Source: Flagellimonas okinawensis
Lineage (GTDB): Bacteria; Bacteroidota; Bacteroidia; Flavobacteriales; Flavobacteriaceae
Assembly: GCF_029194005.1 (NCBI RefSeq)
Contig: NZ_JARFVA010000007.1
Location: 124,001-188,000 of the forward strand
Direction: 5' to 3'
Length of the DNA stretch: 64,000 nt
Both the position numbers and the translations under genes were made by a program. The notes under the pieces are model-generated. The model saw only the letters and a program-made list of their open reading frames with translations, ran no database searches and was not told where the DNA came from. Of this stretch, positions 54,019-62,356 are shown piece after piece; position 1 is the stretch's first letter, and the number at the start of each line of letters is the position of its first letter.

Positions 54019-54675
54019 TTATGCGAATTTCTCTTTATACAGGAATTTCCCGAAGTCCACAATTTTTTCCAAAGGTGTACTCTCAAAAATCTGGAAGACC
54101 GTGGTAACCGATTTCTCTATGGCGATGTCTGTTTTCTCAAAACCTGGGGAACCATCTTCCATCCAAAACTTTAGGATAAAAAGAAACTGTAACCAAGCAC
54201 CCTCCGAAAACAAAGGAGCATTGTATTTGAACATCTTCAGGTTCTTCTCCTCATTTCTCTCCTCGATCAAAGTGGATGCAAAATCCTTGAACTTTTTGCG
54301 CAATCCTTTCAACTGCATCAATCCTTCAAGGGAATACTTATGTTCTTGCATGATAAACAGCACATAACTCCTGTTCAGGCTAAGATTCTCAAAAAAGGTA
54401 AAGAAAAAAGTAAGCATTTTTTCCTCATTGGTCATGGAACTATATTGCTTGTTTTTGACCATTAGTCCATAACTATTGTCAAAAAATTTGTTCCAGATGG
54501 ATTGTTGAAGTATTTCAAAGGAGCCGAAAAATCCATAAAACTCCTCTTCCTTTATTTTATGTTCCTTACAGAATTTGAACACCGAGCTTGGCACTTTTTC
54601 ATTATCCAGTACGGATTCCATGAACAGGTCCACTATTTTCTCCTCGGTGATCTTGGTTTTAGAAGTATTTGCCAT
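54019..54675 (-). CDS. TetR/AcrR-like transcriptional regulator
   Basis: About 218 aa from the ATG at 54675 (MANTSKTKITEEKI); a frame opening at 54771 would add 32 residues without family support. The helix-turn-helix lies at about residues 10-60 (KVPSSVFKFCKEHKIKEEEFYGFFG), followed by a helical ligand-binding part. The DNA-binding helix is less typical than in standard TetR, but the overall layout fits. The AarF-family gene follows and is the likely target. Confidence 0.75.
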   Translation of the reverse strand: MANTSKTKITEEKIVDLFMESVLDNEKVPSSVFKFCKEHKIKEEEFYGFFGSFEILQQSIWNKFFDNSYGLMVKNKQYSSMTNEEKMLTFFFTFFENLSLNRSYVLFIMQEHKYSLEGLMQLKGLRKKFKDFASTLIEERNEEKNLKMFKYNAPLFSEGAWLQFLFILKFWMEDGSPGFEKTDIAIEKSVTTVFQIFESTPLEKIVDFGKFLYKEKFA

Positions 54676-54910
54676 ATCGTTGTTTTTTTGAAGAATTACG
54701 AAGGTACGTTTTAAAGAAAATGCACCTTCTGGCGAAAGTGCATTTTCACAACCTAACCAATAAATAAACAAACTTGTTATAGTAATACTATTTCATAGCA
54801 ATTTTTAACCTATAACACTGTAAATATAATCATTTTGTTTAATCTTTATCAAAATAAAATAAACAATATTATGTTAAAATTGATATTGCACGTTAAAGCC
54901 AGATGTAAAA

Positions 54911-54924
54911 TGTCAGTTTGTCAG
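54911..54924 (+). promoter_or_regulatory. Direct repeat upstream of htpG
   Basis: TGTCAG (54911-54916) and TGTCAG (54919-54924), separated by TT, about 60 bp before the htpG start. Candidate heat-shock or stress operator; meaning unknown. Confidence 0.35.
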
Positions 54925-54983
54925 ATTGATCACTGTGGTATTTTTTTTGACTGAATTGGACTAAAGAATCAAAAAATAAAAAG

Positions 54984-56870
54984 ATGGCTACAGGTAAAAT
55001 CAATGTTTCGGTAGAGAACATTTTTCCCTTGATCAAAAAATTTCTTTACAGTGATCACGAAATTTTCTTGAGGGAACTTATTTCCAATGCTACGGATGCA
55101 ACCTTAAAATTAAAACACCTTACTTCCATTGGTGAGGCCACGGTCGAATATGGCAACCCTATGATCGAGGTCAAGGTGGACAAAGAAAACAAACGTATCC
55201 ATATTCTGGACCAAGGTATCGGTATGACCGAGGAGGAAGTGAAAAAGTATATTAACGAAGTAGCTTTTTCCGGTGCAGAGGAATTCCTGGACAAATACAA
55301 GGATGCAGGAAAGGATGCCGGTATTATCGGACATTTTGGCCTTGGTTTCTATTCAGCTTTTATGGTGGCGGAAAAAGTGGAGATCATCACAAAAAGTCAC
55401 AAAGATGAACCTGCAGTACATTGGAGCTGCGATGGATCGCCAGAATTTACCATAGAACCAAGCGATAAAACAGAAAGGGGTACGGAAATTATCCTTCACA
55501 TTGCCGAGGATTCCACAGAGTTCTTGGAAGATGCCAGGATCCGTGAACTATTGGTAAAATACAACAAGTTTATGCCCATCCCGATCAAGTTCGGGACCAA
55601 GACTGAAACACTTCCTAAACCGGAAGGTGCGAAGGAAGAAGATCCAGCTCCTACCCAAGAAGTGGACAACATCATCAACAATCCAAATCCTGCTTGGACC
55701 AAGCAGCCTACAGATTTAAGTGATGAGGATTATAAAAGCTTTTATCGCGAGCTATACCCAATGCAGTTCGAGGAACCTCTGTTCCATATCCATTTGAACG
55801 TAGATTATCCTTTCAACCTAACGGGAATTCTCTATTTCCCAAAGTTGACGAACGACCTGAGTATTCAAAAGGACAAGATACAGTTGTACCAAAACCAGGT
55901 ATTTGTTACGGATAATGTTGAAGGTATAGTTCCTGAATTCCTGACCATGCTGAAAGGGGTCATCGATTCCCCTGACATTCCCTTGAACGTATCCAGATCT
56001 TATTTACAGGCAGATGGTGCCGTTAAAAAGATTTCTTCCTACATCACCCGAAAAGTGGCGGACAAACTGACTTCCCTGTTCAAAAATAACCGTGAGGATT
56101 TTGAGCAAAAATGGAACGACATCAAAGTGGTGATCGAGTATGGTATGCTTTCGGAGGATAAATTCTTTGAAAAAGCGGACAAGTTTGCACTTTACCCTAC
56201 CGTGGACGGTAACTACTACACTTTTGAGGAGCTGGAAGCCAAGATCAAGGACAATCAGACCGACAAGGATGACAAGCTGGTCGTACTATATGCCTCTGAC
56301 AAGGAAGCACAGCACAGTTACATTGAAGCTGCAAAGAAAAAAGGATATGAGGTCCTTTTATTGGACTCCCCTATCGTTCCCCACCTGATGCAAAAACTGG
56401 AAACCTCCAAAGAGAACCTATCCTTTGTACGTGTGGATGCAGATCATGTGGACAACCTCATCAAAAAAGAGGATACCGCTATATCCAAATTGTCCGAAGA
56501 GGAAAAAGAAAGCCTTAAGGCCGATTTGGAAAAAGTGATTTCTGAAAAAGGTTACACCATCCAAATGGAGGCCATGGAGAGCAGTGCTTCCCCGTTCATA
56601 ATCACGGAGCCCGAATTTATGCGCCGAATGAAGGAAATGCAGCAAACCGGAGGTGGCGGGATGTTCGGCATGGGGAATATGCCGGATATGTATAACCTGA
56701 TCGTAAACACCAATCATGAGTTGGTCGGTGAAATACTGAACACCAAGACTGCCAAGAAAAAGGAAAGATTGATCAATCAATCATTGGATTTGGCAAGACT
56801 CTCGAAAGGATTGCTAAAAGGTGAGGAACTCACCAACTTTATAGCACGGAGTTACGAGATGATCAAATGA
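54984..56870 (+). CDS. htpG: Molecular chaperone HtpG (Hsp90)
   Basis: 628 aa, normal length. The ATP-binding GHKL domain is at the N-terminus (ELISNATDATLKL, DQGIGMTE, GHFGLGFYSAF), followed by the middle and dimerisation domains. A Gly/Met-rich loop (TGGGGMFGMGNMP) is present near residue 560, a feature of Bacteroidota HtpG. It aids client protein folding. A terminator follows 28 bp after the stop. Confidence 0.97.
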   Translation: MATGKINVSVENIFPLIKKFLYSDHEIFLRELISNATDATLKLKHLTSIGEATVEYGNPMIEVKVDKENKRIHILDQGIGMTEEEVKKYINEVAFSGAEEFLDKYKDAGKDAGIIGHFGLGFYSAFMVAEKVEIITKSHKDEPAVHWSCDGSPEFTIEPSDKTERGTEIILHIAEDSTEFLEDARIRELLVKYNKFMPIPIKFGTKTETLPKPEGAKEEDPAPTQEVDNIINNPNPAWTKQPTDLSDEDYKSFYRELYPMQFEEPLFHIHLNVDYPFNLTGILYFPKLTNDLSIQKDKIQLYQNQVFVTDNVEGIVPEFLTMLKGVIDSPDIPLNVSRSYLQADGAVKKISSYITRKVADKLTSLFKNNREDFEQKWNDIKVVIEYGMLSEDKFFEKADKFALYPTVDGNYYTFEELEAKIKDNQTDKDDKLVVLYASDKEAQHSYIEAAKKKGYEVLLLDSPIVPHLMQKLETSKENLSFVRVDADHVDNLIKKEDTAISKLSEEEKESLKADLEKVISEKGYTIQMEAMESSASPFIITEPEFMRRMKEMQQTGGGGMFGMGNMPDMYNLIVNTNHELVGEILNTKTAKKKERLINQSLDLARLSKGLLKGEELTNFIARSYEMIK

Positions 56871-56897
56871 TCATAGATTAACTATCATCAACAACGC

Positions 56898-56925
56898 AAA
56901 ACCGCTCAATATGAGCGGTTTTTGC
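56898..56925 (+). terminator. Intrinsic terminator of htpG
   Basis: AAAACCGCTC (56898-56907) pairs with GAGCGGTTTT (56913-56922), loop AATAT, T-rich after. It ends only ~8 bp before the ATG of the next gene (56931). Confidence 0.8.
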
Positions 56926-56930
56926 ATTTT

Positions 56931-58301
56931 ATGACTATATTGGAACAACCAATCAATCAAAACGTGGCCAATAACGATTACAATAGTCCAACCTTTAAAA
57001 AGCTCTTGGACTCCCTTCAACAGCAAAGTTGGGAACTGGAACTCATTATTTCTGGTTTCGCCATTTTTGGACTTTTTACCGCATACGAGCCACTACGTGT
57101 GGAAATGTTGAATGCGGAAAACGAAGATCAGATCTATCGCTTCGTAGTATATTTCATCCTCAACATTGCTTGTTCCATCCTCTTGTTCAATCTATTGCTC
57201 CACGTGGTCTTAAGGGGGCTTTGGATTGGTGCCCTTGGCCTGAGGTACGTTTCCGGGGATATCGAGTTCGAAAAACTTCGCTACTCCGAAAAGTTCACCA
57301 AATATCTACAAAAGCGCATCATCTCCTTTGACAGGTACATTGCCAATCTGGAAAACTATTGTAGCGTACTGTTTGCCATATCTTTTTTATTGATTTTTTA
57401 CGTGCTGGCCATGACCATGATCATTCTATCGATCGTGTTTGTGGCGAACTTTATAATCGAAGGTGATATTTTGCCCCAAGGAGTCGGCGGTGTGGTGGGT
57501 GCCATTCTTATCGTGTTCATTATCTGTGGAATGTGCCTTACCTTCATAGATTTTATCACACAGGGTTGGCTCAAAAAGAAAAAATGGATCTCACGTTTGT
57601 ATTTTCCAATTTATTGGGTATTCAGTTTTATCACCCTTTCCTTTCTGTATCGACCCTTGGTCTACAATTTTTTGGACAATCGATTTGGAAAAAGGCTGAT
57701 ACTACTCTTGGCCCCGATTTACATCGTCATTTTAATGATCACTACTTTGGAGTATAGGCAGTCCAATTATCTTGACAAGGAACAGCAATCGTCCAGCATT
57801 TTTGCCAAAAAAGAAAATTACTTGGATATGCTGACGGAGGATGGTGATTTTCCAGGACGAATGGTGATACCTTCCAAAGTCATTACAGGTTCCTACTTGA
57901 CCATATTTGTTCCATATACTGAAAACATTGAGGAACGTATCTTTAATTTCAATGATTCCCTAAGACCGAAAAATGACAGAAGGGGGCTATCCACCAGCAT
58001 GAAGATAAATACCAATTGGAGCGAAGAGATTACAAGTGCGCGCCAAAAGGACAGTATAAGGAAAGTGTATTTGAAGACTTTCAACAAAATGTATTCCTTT
58101 AAAATAGATAGTTTGGAGATGGACGAAGATTTCGTGGTGACCACTGGAATGAACAATATCCTCGGATTTGAAACCTATCTAAAGATTTCTGAATTGAACG
58201 AGGGAAAACATCTGTTGAGACTAAGACGAAAACTTAAGAGAAAAGATACCATTGTTACCCTTACAGATGTTATCTTGCCGTTTTGGTCTTTTAAAGAATA
58301 A
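56931..58301 (+). CDS. Uncharacterised integral membrane protein
   Basis: About 456 aa from the ATG at 56931; a TTG three codons earlier overlaps the htpG terminator and is rejected. Six hydrophobic segments lie in the first ~290 residues (about 25-43, 60-95, 140-170, 190-215, 240-260 and 275-292), then a soluble region rich in Lys and Ser of about 160 residues. No family recognised. It probably has its own promoter inside the terminator region, or relies on readthrough from htpG. The DoxX-like gene follows by 8 bp. Confidence 0.75.
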   Translation: MTILEQPINQNVANNDYNSPTFKKLLDSLQQQSWELELIISGFAIFGLFTAYEPLRVEMLNAENEDQIYRFVVYFILNIACSILLFNLLLHVVLRGLWIGALGLRYVSGDIEFEKLRYSEKFTKYLQKRIISFDRYIANLENYCSVLFAISFLLIFYVLAMTMIILSIVFVANFIIEGDILPQGVGGVVGAILIVFIICGMCLTFIDFITQGWLKKKKWISRLYFPIYWVFSFITLSFLYRPLVYNFLDNRFGKRLILLLAPIYIVILMITTLEYRQSNYLDKEQQSSSIFAKKENYLDMLTEDGDFPGRMVIPSKVITGSYLTIFVPYTENIEERIFNFNDSLRPKNDRRGLSTSMKINTNWSEEITSARQKDSIRKVYLKTFNKMYSFKIDSLEMDEDFVVTTGMNNILGFETYLKISELNEGKHLLRLRRKLKRKDTIVTLTDVILPFWSFKE

Positions 58302-58308
58302 GGCACTT

Positions 58309-58665
58309 ATGGCTCCATGGCACCTTTACGTAATGGCAGGAATGTACATTTTTGCAGGTTCAATGCATTTTATCAAGCCCAAAATGTATATGCGAATAAT
58401 GCCCTTGTACATACCAAAGCATAGACTTTTGGTCCATTTGAGCGGTATTGTAGAAATTTTGCTCGGTATAGGTGTATGTTTCGATGCCACCCGAAAACTG
58501 AGCACCTTTGGTATTATTTTAATGTTGGGGGTCTTTCTTTCGGTACATTTTTACATGCTTTCGGGCGAGAAGGCATCTGCAGGTATCCCCAGATGGATAT
58601 TGCTTCTTCGGATTCCCCTACAATTCCTTTTGATGTATTGGGCGTATTGCTATGCGTATATCTAA
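58309..58665 (+). CDS. DoxX-like small membrane protein
   Basis: About 118 aa from the ATG at 58309; a frame opening at 58252 overlaps the previous gene by 50 bp. Four hydrophobic segments, opening with the MAGMYIFAGSMHFIKP pattern typical of the DoxX-like group. Role unknown. It converges with the putative anti-sigma gene, overlapping by 4 bp. Confidence 0.75.
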   Translation: MAPWHLYVMAGMYIFAGSMHFIKPKMYMRIMPLYIPKHRLLVHLSGIVEILLGIGVCFDATRKLSTFGIILMLGVFLSVHFYMLSGEKASAGIPRWILLLRIPLQFLLMYWAYCYAYI

Positions 58666-59072
58666 AATATAGTCTTCTCCATTTGCTTTTTCAACCAAGG
58701 GACCTGTGCAAAAAACAGTAATCCAAAGGATAGGAAAGCATATACGGTTACTTTGGAAAAAGTAAAACCTTTTACCCAACCCCAATCTGAATGGAACCAC
58801 TTTTCCATATTCACGTTTTTAAACCATCCTTGACTATTATCCACTCCCAGTTGGGAACCTATTAAAATAAGTAGAGCAACAAAAGCAATAAATACAGCCG
58901 ACAATACTCTCCCGGATACTATGGGTTGGTATTGAAACACCTCCTTCGGAGTCTCAGTTTCCAATTTGCACATCACATTTTGGGTAAAATCAACCGAAGG
59001 TGACTCCAACGGAGCTTCTTCCATTAGTTTATCCACAAAAGCTTCCAGTTTTTTATCCTCTAAATCATCCAT
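58662..59072 (-). CDS. Putative anti-sigma factor (membrane, no zinc finger)
   Basis: 136 aa. The cytoplasmic N-terminal ~55 residues are acidic (LEAFVDKLMEEAP, then VDFTQNVMCKLE), followed by two membrane helices (about residues 57-77 and 110-130). It lacks the HxxxCxxC zinc finger of ZAS-type anti-sigma factors. Its start overlaps the ECF sigma gene's stop by 8 bp, so the pair is cotranslated; this context, more than the sequence, suggests an anti-sigma role. Confidence 0.6.
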   Translation of the reverse strand: MDDLEDKKLEAFVDKLMEEAPLESPSVDFTQNVMCKLETETPKEVFQYQPIVSGRVLSAVFIAFVALLILIGSQLGVDNSQGWFKNVNMEKWFHSDWGWVKGFTFSKVTVYAFLSFGLLFFAQVPWLKKQMEKTIF

Positions 59073-59643
59073 TGCTTTGCAATATTTCTTTGTTCACGCT
59101 CTTTTCCATAACACTGGCCAATCGTTTTCTGGCCCTGAACAACCTTACCTTCAGTGTATTTACTGGAAGACTGGTCGCTTTTTCCATTTCTTGCAGGTTC
59201 TTTTCCTCAAGATAAAACAAAGTAAGGACACCTGCATCTTCTGCCGATAATTTAGACAGACATTGTTTGATCAACTCACTCCGTTCGGTCTCCACCATTT
59301 GCTGAAAGGCCGTGTCCAAATCCGCATAGGCGACTTGATCGATATGTTCCAAATCGGTATGGATTCTTTTCTTTTTTATTTTTCTTATTCTGTCCAAGCA
59401 AGTGTTATAGGCAATTCTATACACCCATGTGGACATCTTGGAATCGCCTTTAAAATTCTGCAAGGACTTAAATACCTTGATAAATACATCCTGCGAAACC
59501 TCTTCGGCCTCTTGCCTATTGCCCAACATTCTAACGGATAAGGTAAAAACCAAATCCTTATAGTCATCCACCAAATCGGAGAACGCGCGGGTATTGCCCC
59601 TGCGTATTTCCGAAATGAGTTGTTTTTCCTTGTTGGTCAGCAT
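59065..59643 (-). CDS. ECF RNA polymerase sigma factor
   Basis: 192 aa with sigma-70 region 2 (about residues 20-90; DLVFTLSVRMLGNRQEAEEVSQDVFIKV) and region 4 (about 130-180; LSAEDAGVLTLFYLEEKN, helix-turn-helix). ECF subfamily size. It is coupled to the putative anti-sigma gene. Its own upstream region carries TGTAAC-N17-CGTC in the right direction, consistent with autoregulation. That element's -10 lies only 9 bp before the ATG, so the transcript would be nearly leaderless, which weakens the call for this particular site. Confidence 0.9.
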   Translation of the reverse strand: MLTNKEKQLISEIRRGNTRAFSDLVDDYKDLVFTLSVRMLGNRQEAEEVSQDVFIKVFKSLQNFKGDSKMSTWVYRIAYNTCLDRIRKIKKKRIHTDLEHIDQVAYADLDTAFQQMVETERSELIKQCLSKLSAEDAGVLTLFYLEEKNLQEMEKATSLPVNTLKVRLFRARKRLASVMEKSVNKEILQSNG

Positions 59644-59652
59644 TGTTCATTG

Positions 59653-59679
59653 GACGCCAAAAGTTGGATTTAGGTTACA
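59653..59679 (-). promoter_or_regulatory. ECF-type promoter toward the sigma gene
   Basis: On the minus strand TGTAAC (59674-59679), 17-nt spacer, CGTC (59653-59656). It is the mirror image of the plus-strand element at 59703. Confidence 0.5.
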
Positions 59680-59702
59680 CAAAAAATAATTTTTATAAAA
59701 AA

Positions 59703-59729
59703 TGTAACCTTATCTAAAAAACCGTCGTC
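59703..59729 (+). promoter_or_regulatory. ECF-type promoter toward the membrane protein gene
   Basis: TGTAAC (59703-59708), 17-nt spacer, CGTC (59726-59729; another CGTC at 59723-59726). The start site would be near 59736, giving a leader of about 42 nt before the ATG at 59778. Confidence 0.55.
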
Positions 59730-59777
59730 ATAGCTTATGAACAAATAAATTACGAATAATCATTAAAACGAACAGTT

Positions 59778-60131
59778 ATGGGATCAGAAGTAATTATCAT
59801 GCCTATTATAATGGGGGTCATTTTTGCCATCGCCTACCTTTATTTTTCAACAAGGAACAAGGAACGCCTGGCATTGATTGAAAAAGGCGCCGATGCCAGT
59901 ATTTTTGTCCGCGGCAAGAGAGAGAAGGCCGCTCCGGTCTGGAAAATCATCATTCTAAATCTGGCCTTGTTGCTCATGGGCATTGGGGCAGCCATTTTTG
60001 TAGCTTCCATTTTGCACTCCACTTTAGGTGTGGATGAGGAAGTTGCCTATCCAGGAAGTATCTTCTTAATGGCGGGCATAGGACTTTTTGTTGGCTTTAC
60101 AATGACCAAAAAATTAGATCAGGAGGATTGA
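59778..60131 (+). CDS. Small membrane protein (DUF6249-like)
   Basis: 117 aa with three hydrophobic segments (about residues 5-22, 50-75 and 85-108) around the conserved ERLALIEKG stretch seen in DUF6249 proteins. Its divergent position next to the ECF sigma gene and its ECF-type promoter suggest it belongs to that regulon. Function unknown. Confidence 0.7.
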   Translation: MGSEVIIMPIIMGVIFAIAYLYFSTRNKERLALIEKGADASIFVRGKREKAAPVWKIIILNLALLLMGIGAAIFVASILHSTLGVDEEVAYPGSIFLMAGIGLFVGFTMTKKLDQED

Positions 60132-60158
60132 TTCTCTACTTGAATTAAAAATATAAGG

Positions 60159-60184
60159 CCACCGTCATCAGCGGTGGTTTTTTT
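60159..60184 (+). terminator. Intrinsic terminator after the DUF6249-like gene
   Basis: CCACCG (60159-60164) pairs with CGGTGG (60172-60177), followed by seven T residues. The MOSC gene's ATG (60198) lies 14 bp beyond; an upstream GTG frame at 60174 falls inside this hairpin and is rejected. Confidence 0.8.
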
Positions 60185-60197
60185 ATACCTTGCCATT

Positions 60198-60830
60198 ATG
60201 AAAGTAATCTCAACAAACCTCGGCAAGCATACCAAGATCATTTGGAACGATAAAGAAATCATGACGGGCATCTACAAATATCCTGTTGATGAGTCACTTT
60301 ACCTGGATACGGAAGATGTACAGGGCGATACTGTTGTAGATAGAAAATACCACGGTGGCACATACAAGGCCTGTTATTTATTTTCAGCTGACAACTATCC
60401 CTATTGGAAAGAGAAATATCCACTTTTGGATTGGAATTGGGGCATGTTCGGTGAAAATCTTACCATTGAAGGCCTTAATGAATCAAAGATCAGGATAGGG
60501 AGCATTTACAAACTAGGCTCAGCCCTGGTCCAGATATCCCAACCTAGGGAACCTTGTTACAAACTGGGCGTTAGGTTTGGAGATCAGCGCATATTAAAAG
60601 AATTTATAGACCACGGCCATCCTGGTACCTATATCCGTGTATTGGAGCAAGGCAACGTAAAGAACGGTGATGTTATGGAACTCGTGGAAGAATCAACGAT
60701 ACCTTTGACCATTCAACAATACTATAGGTTACTATTCTCCACCACCAAAGATCAAGATGTATTACAAAGGGCCATAGACAACAATGCACTCCCTCTGGCC
60801 AAAAGGGAGAAACTTAAAAAATGGGCATAA
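60198..60830 (+). CDS. MOSC-domain protein (YiiM-like)
   Basis: About 210 aa. The MOSC core is visible: DTVVDRKYHGGTYKA, GENLTIEG and QPREPCYKLGVRFGD with the conserved cysteine. MOSC proteins of this type (YiiM) use molybdenum cofactor to reduce N-hydroxylated compounds such as 6-hydroxylaminopurine. The start is set at the ATG after the preceding terminator. Confidence 0.88.
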   Translation: MKVISTNLGKHTKIIWNDKEIMTGIYKYPVDESLYLDTEDVQGDTVVDRKYHGGTYKACYLFSADNYPYWKEKYPLLDWNWGMFGENLTIEGLNESKIRIGSIYKLGSALVQISQPREPCYKLGVRFGDQRILKEFIDHGHPGTYIRVLEQGNVKNGDVMELVEESTIPLTIQQYYRLLFSTTKDQDVLQRAIDNNALPLAKREKLKKWA

Positions 60831-60835
60831 AAAAA

Positions 60836-60853
60836 GGGGGCCTCCCGGCCCCC
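60836..60853 (-). terminator. Intrinsic terminator of the small secreted protein gene
   Basis: GGGGGCC (60836-60842) pairs with GGCCCCC (60847-60853), loop TCCC; on the minus strand a T-run follows. The stem is unusually GC-rich for this genome. Confidence 0.8.
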
Positions 60854-60880
60854 AATGCACATAAAAATTAACTAAACAAA

Positions 60881-61258
60881 CTATCTTACTTCCATAGTTT
60901 CTTTGTAGGTACCGAATTTGTCCACTACAACTATGGTATATTCATCTTCGAAAGCCTTTTCGAAATTGAATGATTTTTCTACTACTACGTCTCCATCGAT
61001 AGCCTCGTCAAAAACCAATCTGTTCTTGCTATCATAAACTTTAAGGAGCACTTTTCCTTGAGAGATGTTCAAAAGGTTCATCATTACCTTTTGACCCTTC
61101 TTTACAAATACTGGATCAAGGTTAACCTTTACCAAGTTCTTTTCAACCTCGTATTTGGCTACTACTTTTTTACCAAAATCGGTTGCCGTTCCGTTTGCCA
61201 TTCCCAAAGAAGATATCAAAAGGACTGCTGCTACTGTTAGGTTCTTTACTACTTTCAT
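60881..61258 (-). CDS. Small secreted protein, DUF3244-like
   Basis: 125 aa. Signal peptide (cleavage near GMANG), then a compact beta domain rich in Lys and Val (about residues 35-125), suggestive of an Ig-like fold. No catalytic motif. Resembles DUF3244-type secreted proteins of Bacteroidota, without certainty. It has its own terminator and a good -7 element. Confidence 0.7.
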   Translation of the reverse strand: MKVVKNLTVAAVLLISSLGMANGTATDFGKKVVAKYEVEKNLVKVNLDPVFVKKGQKVMMNLLNISQGKVLLKVYDSKNRLVFDEAIDGDVVVEKSFNFEKAFEDEYTIVVVDKFGTYKETMEVR

Positions 61259-61286
61259 AACATTTCGTTTTTTTAAGATTACAGTA

Positions 61287-61294
61287 CAAATGTA
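61287..61294 (-). promoter_or_regulatory. -7 promoter element of the small secreted protein gene
   Basis: The minus strand reads TACATTTG, an exact TAnnTTTG match, 28 bp before the start. No -33 element is clear. Confidence 0.5.
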
Positions 61295-61472
61295 TGGCGC
61301 AATAGGCTACAGGAATACCACCATCTTTTCCACTTTATATGGTATATTAACATGGTAGGTGTTTTAACATAGTATTAATGATAAAATAGCATAACTTTAT
61401 GGTAACATTGTAGATATTTGCATGATATTTAGTTTTTTACCTTTATCATATAAGTAGAAAAAATTGCAGTAA

Positions 61473-62345
61473 ATGATTCAAAAACCAGCATTTGAAGCAA
61501 TAGCCCCAAGTTTTGGTCATTCTTTCACCTTTCAGAAGTTCAATGAGAACAATGAGAACAAGAACAATGGCTGGCACTACCACCCCGAATTGGAGTTGGT
61601 ATACGTTAACGGGGGGTCAGGGAAAAGACAGATAGGAAGCCATGTATCCTATTATAGGAACGGAGACCTTATACTTATAGGTTCCAATTTACCGCACTGT
61701 GGCTTTACGGATAAACTCACTGGAAACAAAAGTGAGACCTTGGTGCAGATGAAAGCGGATTTTTTGGGGAGTGATTTTTTCAATATTCCGGAAATGAAGA
61801 ACATCCAAAAACTATTTGAAGTGGCCAAGGGAGGAATTGCATTTTCGGGCAAGACCAAAATAAAGGTAGGAGAGAAAATGGAAATCTTGGAGTACCAAAC
61901 GGATTTTCAACGGCTGCTCTCCATCCTTAATATATTGAACATACTTGCCACCTCCACAGAAATGAACGTATTGAATGCCGAAGGCTTCTCCATTGAAACT
62001 GAAGTAAAGGACAACGACCGCATCAATATTGTGTTCAACCATGTCAAAACCAATTTTAAGGAAGACATCAGTTTGGAGCAGATTGCAGATATGGTAAGTA
62101 TGACAGTACCATCATTTTGTAGGTACTTCAAAAAAATAACCAACAAGACCTTTACCCAGTTCGTCAATGAGTATAGGTTGGTGCATGCATCCAAATTATT
62201 GGCAGAGCAGCCAATGAGCATCACCCAGGTCTGTTATGATAGTGGTTTCAACAATTTTTCGCACTTCAACAAGTCGTTCAAGGCATTTACGGGACAAAAC
62301 CCGTCGGAATATAGAAACCAACTTAAGACGGTCCTACAGTCTTAA
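61473..62345 (+). CDS. AraC-family transcriptional regulator
   Basis: 290 aa. The N-terminal cupin ligand-binding domain (about residues 10-100; HYHPELELVYVNGG, GSNLPHCGF) is followed by the C-terminal double helix-turn-helix (about 185-285; VSMTVPSFCRYFKKITNKT, then FNNFSHFNKSFKAFTG). The effector is probably a small sugar-like or aromatic molecule; no target gene is evident nearby. It converges with the S1/P1 nuclease gene. Confidence 0.9.
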   Translation: MIQKPAFEAIAPSFGHSFTFQKFNENNENKNNGWHYHPELELVYVNGGSGKRQIGSHVSYYRNGDLILIGSNLPHCGFTDKLTGNKSETLVQMKADFLGSDFFNIPEMKNIQKLFEVAKGGIAFSGKTKIKVGEKMEILEYQTDFQRLLSILNILNILATSTEMNVLNAEGFSIETEVKDNDRINIVFNHVKTNFKEDISLEQIADMVSMTVPSFCRYFKKITNKTFTQFVNEYRLVHASKLLAEQPMSITQVCYDSGFNNFSHFNKSFKAFTGQNPSEYRNQLKTVLQS

Positions 62346-62356
62346 GACATTTCCGT

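Noticed and set aside
56922-56930. TTG start for the membrane protein
   Set aside because: Lies in the T-run of the htpG terminator; the ATG three codons later is normal.
59672-59710. Simple operator palindrome between sigma and DUF6249-like genes
   Set aside because: The halves are better explained as the -35 elements of two divergent ECF-type promoters, because a CGTC lies at the right spacing on each side. An operator function in addition is possible.
60174-60197. Extended MOSC protein start at a GTG (60174)
   Set aside because: The GTG falls within the stem and T-run of the preceding terminator; the ATG at 60198 is a normal start.
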